Part shown: piece by piece, positions 40,754 to 52,700 of the stretch | Layout: each line of letters begins with the position of its first letter | Numbering within the stretch: position 1 is the first letter of the stretch | Source: Algoriphagus litoralis | Lineage (GTDB): Bacteria > Bacteroidota > Bacteroidia > Cytophagales > Cyclobacteriaceae | Assembly (NCBI RefSeq): GCF_003259255.1 | Contig: NZ_QGOL01000008.1 | Span: 310,001-374,000, forward strand | DNA: 64,000 bases | Direction: 5' to 3' | Made by a program: the position numbers and the translations under genes | The notes under the pieces: generated by a model | The model's database searches: none | The model's input: the letters and a program-made list of their open reading frames with translations, nothing else | Told to the model about the DNA's origin: nothing

Positions 40754-43700
40754 ATGAGTCTGACGAATTTGGTATTTGTTTTAGGTTTTTTACCCCTTCT
40801 GTTTTTAATCCTCAAAGGGTTAAAAAGAGTAGGTGGAAATGCTATTTTTCAACATACCCGTATTGAATTTGGTATTCAAACCAAAACCCTCCCTTTTTTG
40901 AAAAAAGGGCTAATCGGGTTAGTGGTTTTGATGGGAATGATTTTTTTAGGAGCAGGGGAAGTGAGGGGGCAGATAGCTCAGAGGGGGGCGGCTACTACAG
41001 CAACCTCAACAAATAATACAATAACAATAGCAAGACCTACCGGCCTGCAAGTTGGTGATTTGATGATAGCGACTATCGGTCAAAGCAATAATGAAGACGA
41101 TAACCTAAGTAATGCCACTCGCACAGGTTGGACACTTATTCATGGACAGCAAATTAATCCCGGGACTCCAGATGATAGATGGTGGGGAACCATTCTTTAT
41201 AAAGTAGCGACAGCGGCCGATGTTGCTGCTGCAAATTTTACCTTCAATGTAGATAATGATTCAGAAAGTACTATCGGGGCTATAATTGCTTTTTCAGGTG
41301 TTGATCCAATTTCTCCATTTGAAGCTATTGGAACTTTTACAACAGGAGACGATGATGATTTAACTGCAAACTCTATATCAAACACCACTGCTGATGCTGG
41401 AATTGTGATGCTAGGTATAATTGAGGGCAATAGAACTTTTTCAGGATGGAATGTTAATACCCCTGGTCCTGGAAATTTAGGTTTAAATGAACTTTTTGAT
41501 TTGGGCTCCACAACCAGTGCTGATATGGCTATTGGTGGTGCTTGGGTTATTAAAAATAGTATAGGAAATACTGGAGATGGAGATTCTGAACTTTCTGGAA
41601 ACACTAATTCCCATTTTGGATCTATTTTACTCGCATTAAGACCCGGGTGTTCATCAACAGCCAATGCTGGATCAGCTATGGCAGCTATATGCCAAGGAGG
41701 AACCTCTGCTGCTCTAGGTGGTAGTGTAGCAGGAGCCGCAACTGGAGGAACATGGAGTTCCAGTGCTGGTGGATCCTTTAGCCCCAATGCCAATACTCTT
41801 AATGCCACTTGGACTCCACCAGCAGGATATTCAGGAACTGCAACCCTTACTTTAACCACAACGGGAGGTAGCTGCAGCGATACAGATTCAAAAACTATTC
41901 TTGTCAACGAAAATCCCACCTTAACGGTCGGTGCTCCTTTGCCAGATATATGCGAGGGGGAATCAACCGTGGGCCTAGGAGGCTTGGTCTTCGGTGGGGC
42001 CACAGGAGGAATTTGGACTGACGGAGGACTTGGTGGTACATTTACTCCAGCTCCAACCGTTCTCAACGCTACATGGACGCCTCCCACTGGCTATACAGGA
42101 ACTGCCACCTTAACCCTGACCACCACTGGGGGATCATGCGGTTCTGTTACTGGCACTAAAACCATAACGGTAAATCCAGGCGCAACCGCAAATCCTGGAG
42201 GAGCATTAGCCGCGATATGCCAAGGTCAAACCTCAGCTCCTATGGGAGGAAGTATCGGAGGTGTCGCTACTTCGGGAACATGGAGTGGAGGATCCGGTAC
42301 CTGGACTAATGCCAACAATCCGTCAACTGCTACCTACACTGCTGCATCTGGGGAATCCGGTTTAATTACGCTAACCTTAACCACTACAGGTGGGACTTGT
42401 GGTACTACAACTGCTTCAAAAACTATTCAAGTTAATGCACTCCCAACAGCCAACGCTGGTCCTGCTTTATCTGGAATTTGCCAAGGCCAAACAACTCCTG
42501 CAATGGGAGGATCTGTTGGCGGATCTGTTGCGGGAGGAACTTGGAGCGGGGGTTCAGGTACTTGGACCAATCCAAACAATCCGGCAACTGCTACTTATAC
42601 CCCAGGAGCATCTGAAACAGGAACGATTACCTTAACCCTAACTACTGTCGGGGGGAGCTGTGGGGTAGCCACTGCAACCAAAACGCTAACTATAACGACT
42701 AGCCCTACGGCAAATGCAGGTGGGGCTTTGGCAGAGATCTGTGATGGAGAGACTTCAGCTCCTATGGGTGGAAGTATAGGTGGTGCTGCCACCAGCGGAA
42801 TCTGGACCAACTTGAATGGAAACGGAACCTGGACCAACGCCAATAACCCAGCCACTGCAACCTACACTGCCGGATCGAACGATAGTGCTTTGGGTGTGAT
42901 CACTTTGCAGCTTACCGCAAGTGGTGGATCTTGTAGTCCTGTTGTAGTTACAAAAACCATAATTGTAAATCCGGGCAAAACAGTAACACCAGTTACTACT
43001 GAAACAGTCTGCTTTTTCTCAGGAGACGTTAATCTTACGCATGGTACTACCGGGGTAACTGGAATTAATGGAGATGGAGTGGACAGTGCCAATGGCCTTC
43101 CTGATGGAGTCAGTGCAACATTTAATTCTGTAACTGGTGAAATTGATATCACTGGGAATCCAACAGAGCTTGGAACTTTCAACTATAGCATAGAATTACT
43201 GGGTACTTGCGGAGTAGCTTTTGCAACTGGAACTATCATCGTAGAAGATTGTGGCTGTGAGTTTACTTATGATTTTTCCACCACTCCTTCTGGGTCTGAT
43301 ACATGGATAGTTCCAAATGGGGTTACCGAGGTCATTGTAGAAGCTTGGGGAGGTGGAGGAAGAGGTGGAGGAAGAACTTCAAATGGAACTGGAGGAGGAG
43401 GAGGCGGTGGAGCGTACTCACGCTCCATTATCTCTGTTACACCAGGTCAAAATTTTTCATATGTTATTGGTGCTGGTAGTAACTCCACTTCATCTGGAGG
43501 CTCATCAAGATTTTATTTATCATCAGCACCCGGGACGGACCTTGTTAGGGCCACTGGAGGAAACTCAGTATCTAATAATACAAGTGGAGGGGCCACTGGA
43601 GGTGATGCGGATGATGGAGAAGGTGAAGTAAAATATTCAGGCGGAGATGGAGCAAGCGGATCTGGATCAGGAGGTAGCAGAAGAGGTGGCGGCGGAGGCG

Positions 43701-46700
43701 GTGGTGCTGGCCAAAGTGGCGATGGAGAACCTGGATCTGGAAGATTTGGAGGAAGCAATACAAATGGGGGCGGTGATGGAGGTACAGCTCCAGATAATAG
43801 TACTACGAATGGAGTGGGAGGGTCTTCAATTGGTGGGGGTGGAAGTGGAGCTTCTAGAAACAGCAGTATTGGTACATGGTTAGGAGGAAATGGTGCAAAT
43901 GGCCAAATCAAATTAACCTATACGCTATCTGCAGGTGTTGTAAATGGACCACAATCAATTTGCGAAGGAGGCAGCACAATCTTTACCTCTACCATGGCTG
44001 GCGGAGTATGGTCCTCTACAGATGAAACTATTGCTACGGTCAACCCAACAACAGGGGTTATCACCGGAGTAAGTGCAGGCGCCGCAACCATACGTTATAC
44101 CATAACGGGATGTACGGTAGCCACTGCTTCCAGAACGGTATTTGTAAATGAGCCTGTTAGCCCAGGAACCCTGAGCGGAAATCAGGATATCTGTATCGGA
44201 GGAGATACACAGCTCTTATCTTCTACCTCCTTTGGTACTTGGTCATCAGGTAATCCTGCTATTGCAACAGTATCCAGCACAGGCTTGGTAACCGGGATTT
44301 CTTCAGGAACGGTAGATATTTTTTATACTCTTCCTGCCAGTGGAGGTTGTCCTGCTCCTCAAACCAGTATCAGTATTACTGTCACTGCGCCGCCTGATGC
44401 TGGAATCTTGAGTGGAACACAGGAAGTCTGTGAAGGTGGAACCCGCACTTTCTCTTCCACTATCTCTGGCGGTACCTGGTCATCAGGAAATCCAGCTGTA
44501 GCAACAGTGGATCCTTCAACAGGGGTTGTAACAGGAGTGTCTCCGGGTTCGGCAATCCTTACCTATACCGTTTCTGGTTCAGGAGGTTGTTCAGACGACT
44601 TTGAAACCCGATCTATCACAGTGACTCCGTTACCTGATGCCGGCACTTTAAGTGGAGTAAATGAACTCTGTGTTGGGGAAAGCTCAACTTTCTCCTCAAC
44701 TACTCTTGGAGGAACTTGGTCTTCAAGCAATCCAGCAGTGGCTTCAATAAACAGTTCAACTGGTGAGGTCACTGCAGTTTCTAGTGGTAGCATAACAATA
44801 ACCTATACTGTAGCAGGTTCTGGAAGCTGTCCAGATGACACTGCTACCCGAAGTTTAACCATAAATCCTCTTCCAACTCCAAGTTTTACTGCTCAACCGA
44901 CCGGTGTGGTATGTATAGGAGAAGAGGTTACTTATTCTACTCAAGCAGGGCAATTCAACTATGATTGGCAGATTTCTGGAATTTCAGGAACCGATTATTC
45001 GATCACATCAGGCGGGACGAGTACAAGTAATTCACTTACACTAATCTGGTTAACCCAAGGTTCAAAACAAGTATTCTTGAGTTATTCCAATTCCAACGGG
45101 TGTTCAGCAGCAGCATTTATCAGCAGCCCAATTTCAGTCAGTCCATTGCCAACGCCTACCTTCCTAATTGAGCCATCAGGTGAATATTGTATAGGTGAAG
45201 TGGTAACCTATATCACCCAGTCAGGTCGGGCAAACTATACTTGGACTTTAACAGGAGTTTTGGGGACAGATTATGCAATTAACGCTGGTGGGGTAACTAG
45301 TAATTCAATTTCCATTGAGTGGTTGACAGCAGGATCTAAAACTGTTACAGTTAATTATGAAAACGCAAATGGTTGTGCAGGAACGTCTGCTGCCACAAAT
45401 ACCATTAATATTAATACTCTACCAGTTCCAACATTTATTGCAGAACCTTCTGGCGCAATTTGTATCAATCAAGAAGTCACCTATACCACACAATCCGGCC
45501 CGGACATTGTAGACTATGACTGGGGATATTCTGGAGATGAAGGAACTGATTACAACATCATTTCGGATGGAGGTAACACGGTGACACTTGTTTGGTTGAC
45601 TGATGGGCAAAAAACCGTAACTGTCAACTATGAAAATTCCAACGGTTGTCAGGGAGCTTCAGCGGCGGTTAGCACCATTGATATTGATCCGCTTCCTGTT
45701 CCGACCTTCACTGCTGAACCTGCAAATCCGACTTGTATAGGCGATGAAGTAACCTATACCACACAGTCAGGACAATCAAACTATCTGTGGACAGTGACGG
45801 GAGTTTCAGGCACTGATTACAACATCACAGCTGGAGGTATCGGTACAAGCAGCAATACTGTAACCATTGAATGGTTGACCGATGGGGATAAGACTGTAAC
45901 GGTCAATTATTCCAATACAAATGGATGTACTAATCCAACACCAGCTACCAATACAATCACATTAAGCCCTCTTCCTGTACCAACATTCACTACTGAACCT
46001 GCAAACCCGGTTTGTATTGGGCAGGAAGTGACTTACACTACCCAAGCAGGGCAAAGCAACTATGTTTGGACTGTTTTAGGAACTGTCGGAATTGACTATA
46101 CTATAACAGCAGGTGGAATCGGTACTACCAGCAATACAGTCTCCATAGAGTGGCTAACGAATGGTACGAAAACGGTAACAGTTAATTACACGGATGCCAA
46201 TGGATGTACGGGTGTCACTCCAGCTTCAAACACCATTGACTTGGATCCACTCCCTGCGCCAAGTTTTACAGTAGAGCCATCAAATCCGGTTTGCCTCAAT
46301 GATGCTGTAACCTATACTACTGAGAGTGGTCAATTCGATTATGATTGGAATATTCACGGTACTTCAGGGGTTGACTTCAATATCACTGGAGGTAGTATTG
46401 GAACTAACAGCAATACAGTTACTATAGAATGGCTAACATCGGGTAGCAAAACAGTAACAGTCAATTATACAAATGCGAATGGTTGTTCAGTGCCGAGCCC
46501 GGCTTCGAATACGATTGAAATAAGTACTCCAGTTGCTATTAATCCTGAGATTGATCCGGGTCAGCTTGGTGATACTGAATGTTTTGGTGATGGTTTTGAC
46601 CCTATTACAATTACAGCATCTGGCTCTGGTTTAACTTTCCAATGGTATCGGAAACCAGATAATTCGGACATCAGTACCAATCCTGGTACGGCTGTACCTG

Positions 46701-49700
46701 GTGCAACAACAGCATCCTTTACTCCTCCTTCCTCTCCTGAGGGTATTTCTTACTACTATGTTGTCGTCTCAGGAACTTGTGGTGGCCCTGAAACTTCAGA
46801 CCTCACAGGAGCCTACATCGTTTCCCCTTCTGGAACTGCCATCAACCTAGATCTAGACTCAACAGCTCCTGATCAGGAATTTTGTTTTGGCGCTGTTTCT
46901 TTCTCGCAGCTGGAAATCGCTGCAACTGGTGATGGAGGCGTGCCTGCAACTTATCAATGGTACCAAAACACCTCTCCTACCAACACCGGGGGCATATTGC
47001 TCACAGGCGAAACCAATTCTACCTTCACTCCTCCATCTGATGCGAGTGTGGCGGATGGATTACCGAGATATTATTATGCTACTGCCACCAGTCCAAGCTG
47101 CGGAACGGTTACTTCTTCAATTTCTGGTGCATTTATAGTCAATCCTCTAACAGCTATTGACTCTGAGGATCTAGTCGGAGATACCATTTGTGAAGGTCAG
47201 GGTCCATTTAGCCCGATATCAGTTAGCGCTTCTGGCACTGGAACCTTGTCCTATCAATGGTACAGTAATACAACAGGGGTGATAAATACAGGAGTTGATA
47301 CACAGGTTGGAACCAACTCTGACACATTTACTCCACCTTCAACTAGTGCTGATGGCATCCCTGTTTACTACTACGTGGTAGTTACAAGCTCAGGAGGATG
47401 TGGACCGGATCAAACCTCTAGTATTTCAGGTGGCTTTGTAGTGAACGAATTGCCGGTTCCTACCCTGACTCCAACTCCAACCGGTGAGATTTGTGTTGGT
47501 ACTTCCATCACTTACACTACGGAAGCTGGCCAATCCAATTATGTTTGGACAATACCAGGCGTACAAAATACTGATTACACCATAAGCTCAGGTGGAATAG
47601 GAGCAACAAATCATACCGTAACTTTGACATGGCTAACTGCTGGAACCAAGAATGTCTCTATTAATTACAATAACTCAAACAATTGTGCTGCGGCAACCGC
47701 CACTGTCAACACTACCATAGTAAATGCCCTGCCTGTTCCAACGTTTATTGCTCCGCCACCAGCTCAGGTCTGTGTAGGTACATCAGTAACTTATTCCACC
47801 CAATCGGGTCAATCCAATTACCTTTGGAATGTGCCTGGTACAGCAGGTACGGATTACACCATTACTGCAGGAGGTATTGGAAATACCAGCAACACAGTTA
47901 CGCTTACCTGGTTAACAAGTGGTACCAAAGCAGTATCTGTTAACTATACAAATGGAAACAATTGTACTGCTGCTGCAGCAACTATAAATTCCACTATAGT
48001 AAATGCATTACCTACACCAACTTTCACAGCTCCAGCTGTTTCAGAGGTATGCGTGGGCGCTCCAATAACTTATTCCACCCAACCTGGTCAATCAAATTAT
48101 GCTTGGACGATTCAAGGAACGGCGGGTATCGATTACACTATTACCGCAGGTGGAATCGGAACATCAAGTAATACAGTTACGCTTAGATGGTTGACATCGG
48201 GTACAAAAAACGTTTCAGTCAATTATTCAAACTCGAATAATTGTACTGCAGCTAGTGCTACAATCAATTCGACATTAGTAAATGCACTTCCTGTCCCTAC
48301 ATTTACCGCAGCACCCCCAGCAGCTGTTTGTGTAGGTACTTCGGTAACCTATACCACCCAATCAGGCCAATCAAATTACGTTTGGACAATTCCTGGGGCC
48401 TCAGGAACCGACTACACTATTACAGCTGGAGGAACTGGAACTTCAAGCAATACGGTAACCCTAACTTGGTTGACATCTGGAAACAAAAATGTTTCAATCA
48501 ATTATACCAATGCCACTAATTGTATTGCTGCATCCGCTGTGGTTAACACCACTATTGTAAATTCACTGCCGACTCCTACATTCACAACTCAACCTACAAC
48601 TGATGTCTGTGTTGGTACTTCGGTAACTTATACCACCCAAGCTGGTCAAGAGAATTATGTTTGGACTGTGGCAGGAACTGCCGGAACTGACTATACCATC
48701 ACCTCTGGTGGAATTGGACCATTTGATAATTCAGTGACCGTAAGATGGCTGTCTAGTGGTACCAAAAATGTAAGTGTTAATTATAGCAATTCGAATAACT
48801 GTACAGCGGCAACGGCTGTTTCAAACTCTTTAAATGTAAGTCCACTTCCAACTCCTACATTTACAGCTGCTCCATCAACTGACCTTTGTATTGGAGCTCC
48901 GGTGACTTATAGTACCCAACCAGGGCAAGCAAACTATATTTGGACAATACCCGGAACTTCAGGAATAGATTATACAATTACTGCTGGAGGTATTGGATCA
49001 AACGATCATACTGTTACCCTTATTTGGTTAACGAGCGGCACTAAGAACGTTTCTGTAAATTATTCCAATGCAGGGGGTTGTACAGCAGTATCTGCAGTTA
49101 CAAATTCCACAGATGTCAATGTCACACCGGTGATTTCTGATATTACAGGAACCATCATCTGTAGTGGAGCCACATTTAATGTTACTCCTATAAACGGAAC
49201 AAACGGCTCTGTTCCTGCAGGTACGACTTACACATGGACTGTTTCTACCAATGGAAATGTAAGCGGAGAATCAAATGTCTCTACCCCTCAGGCTAATATT
49301 TCACAGGCTCTGACCAATACATCCCTTGTGGATCAGACAGTAACATACACTGTTACCCCAATTACTCCAGAAGGATGTGTAGGAAACAGCTTTGAAGTGG
49401 ATGTCTTGGTGCGGCCAACCCCAATAGTCAATCCTATTTCTGATCAAGATGTTGGATGTTCTGGTCAATCTACAACTCCGGTGAATTTTAGCGGAAATGG
49501 AGTAGCCGGTGTAATATATAATTGGACGAATAGTCATCCATCTATTGGTTTGGCAGCATCCGGAACCGGGAATATTCCTGCATTCGTTACCCAGAATCCT
49601 AGCTCAGGACCGATCACCGCAACAATTACAGTGACGCCAACAGTTAATGGATGCTCCGGTCCTTCAGAAACCTTCACCATTACCGTTGATCCTACTCCAG

Positions 49701-52700
49701 TAATCACATTGCAAGCGGATTATTGTGCGGTAGATGGTAGTGTACTCTTGGTGGCCAGTTCAAATGTTACAGGCACTTCATGGGAGTGGAGTACAGGAGA
49801 AACAACAGCATCTATTACTGTCAATATCGCAGGGTCTTACTCTGTAACCGCTACATCTCCAGATGGATGCATAAGTACAGCTTCTATAAGTATAGCAGAA
49901 GAATTAATTGTAGATGGATCATTCACAAACTTTGACCCTGCAAATCCAAGTTTCTTTACCGAGTACACACAGAATCAAAACTATTATGTCAATGGAGATG
50001 GTTCGACTGGATTATGGCCTGAAGGATATTATGCTGTTAATGTGAATGCTAACGGTAGCACAACTACAACACCTCCGGGTTATCATACTGCATTCTATGG
50101 AAGAGATCATACCAATAATGCATCCGGTCCAAGGAATTTTATGATGGTAAATGGAGGGGCACTCATCGGCAGCCCTCTCCGACAGCCAGTAATTTGGAGG
50201 CAACAAGTGGTAGTCGAGCCTTTCACGGAATACTATTTTTCTGCATGGGCGATGAATCTGAATCCAGCCTCGAATGCTAGACTACAGTTCAAAATCAATG
50301 GTCAATTGGTAGGTACCGTATTGGATTTGTCAACTGCACCTGAACCAACGAGCGATGCACAGGTGGGATTAGATAATTGGAGAGAATTTAGATCAAATCC
50401 AAGCTGGAGCTCAGGTAGTGCCACAACTGCAATAATTGAAATAGTAAACTTAAATACTGCCCTTGGAGGTAATGACTTTGCTTTAGATGATATCTCCTTC
50501 GGTACGCTTTCTCCATTCATTAGATTAACTTCAGCCGTAGGCACAGACGACAGCCAAGTGGTTTGCGAAGATTCTCCTATTGTAGATATTGAATATGCTG
50601 TTGGTGGAGGTTTGGATGGACCATTGGTTACTGGTTTGCCTGCAGGCGTTACAGCTACATGGAACGGATTGAATTTGAGGATCAGTGGATCTCCAACTAC
50701 TCCGGGAGAATATATTTACGAAGTATTTACTACTGGCTCTTGTCAGCAAGTACGGGTAGAAGGTTTGATCACCGTGAGAGATGTTCCAGATGCAGGCGCT
50801 ATAGCAAGTGACCAAACCGTTTGTGAAGGAGACACACCTTCTCCGATCATTGGTATAGTATATACTCCACAGGATGCCGGAGCGGTAATTTCTTATCGAT
50901 GGGAAATGAATACTGACCTTTCTACTCCAAATTGGGTAGATGTCCCTGGTAATCCTACTGGTGCGGATTACAATCCTCCCGTATTGGCGATCACAACTCA
51001 ATACAGAAGGTATACCACTTCTACTGTTGGAGCCAATAGCTGTGAAGGCCCTGCAACAAATCCGGTTACTATTACTTTACAGAGTGTGCCAACAGCGGGA
51101 ACTATAGCTGCAGATCAAACAATTTGTAATGGTGACGATCCTGCCGCATTCACCAGTACCATGGATGGTACAGGAGATGGTACAATTACATATCGTTGGG
51201 AAAGTGCTGTAAGCCCATTCTCTTCTTGGTCCTCAGTTAGCGGAGCAAATTCTTCCACTTACGATGCCCCTGCAGGCTTGACGCAGACTACTAGATTTAG
51301 AAGAGTTACCATATCTACTCTTAATGGTGTGGATTGCGAATCAGTACCTACAGCTCCGGTTGAAGTTATTGTAAGTGCTTCTCCAACTGAGGGAACAATT
51401 GCTGGTAATCAGTCTATTTGTCAAGGAGAGGATCCTGCTGCATTTACCAGTACCTTGGATGGATCTGGATCTGGGACAATATCCTACATCTGGGAAAGTG
51501 CGGTAAGTCCATTTACCACTTGGACAGAAATTAGCGGAGCCAATTTGGCTACCTATGATGCGCCTGCATTAAGTGTTACTACCCAATTTAGAAGAACCAC
51601 AGTAGCTGATTTTAATGGGGTAATCTGTGAGGCGACCACAACTCCTGTTCAAGTCACTATAAACCCTAACAATACTGTAACTCCAGTGAACCCAGACCCA
51701 AGTATCTGTATAGGTGTAGGGATTTCGACAATTATCCATACTACTTCAGGCGCTACAGGCATTGCCAATGATGGAGTATCCGGTGCAAATGGATTACCAC
51801 TCGGAATTTTTGCTACGTGGTCAGGTAACACCATCACTATCATAGGAACTCCTACAGAATATGGGGAATTCAATTACAGTATTCCATTGACTGGAGGTTG
51901 TGGTTCAGTAAATGCTACGGGTACTATCACCGTAGAAAACCCTAACTACCCAATCACTTCTATCGATGTAGTCAATCCAACCGCTCTCCCAGGCAGTTCC
52001 ACATTTACGGTATTTAGTCCAAATATGACTCCGGGTACCTATGAGATTGTCTACAGTACGAATGGGGTAAATGGAGGTGCAAATAATGTGATGACCACTG
52101 TAGTGGTATCGACATCCGGCCAATTTACTTTGACCTCTCCTACTTATTCCAATGAAGGCACTACTGTTTTGACTATCAATTCTATTCGAAGAATAATACC
52201 AAGTCCGGCAGATCCATGTGCTTATTTCCCTCCAAATAACAATACAGCAATTTATGGATTTGGATGCAGCTCTGAGTCTCTTCAGAGTGGAGGAGATGAT
52301 GCCTTCTATGTACCTGCAGATGTCTTTGAACTTACTATTGTAGCCTATGGTGATGGCTCTCCTTCCGAGACTCAAACCATCCCAGTTATACCTGGGGGAG
52401 TGGTATTTATTGGAACAGTTGGAAATGAAATTTTTGCTACCCAAGTGCCTTTGGCTTCCGCAACTCCTGCAGATTACATTGTTTCAGCCACCGGACCGAA
52501 TGGCAGGATTGTAATTCATTACGACTGTTCTCCACCTCCACCATGTAGTGGTACGGGCGATGTGTACCAATACACCGATTCCGAAGGGTACACCGTGATT
52601 CGGATTACAGGCGACTGTTCCTCGTGGTCTTGGACTGCTCCGGATGGGTTGGATGAATTTGAAGTACTTGTAGTCGGCGGTGGCGGTGGCGGTGGCTACG

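Noticed and set aside
41197..42087. Long minus-strand open frame (296 codons) inside the giant gene
   Set aside because: It is a Pro/Val-rich shadow of the Thr/Gly-rich repeats on the plus strand; it has no domain or promoter.
43513..43911. Proline-rich minus-strand frames in glycine-rich regions (also 52957-53151, 55939-56214, 56266-56607, 56818-57105)
   Set aside because: GGN codons read backwards give NCC proline codons; these are composition artefacts.
44867..49122. CRISPR-like regular repeats
   Set aside because: Repeats are about 276 bp, in frame, diverged and coding; there are no short identical repeats with unique spacers.
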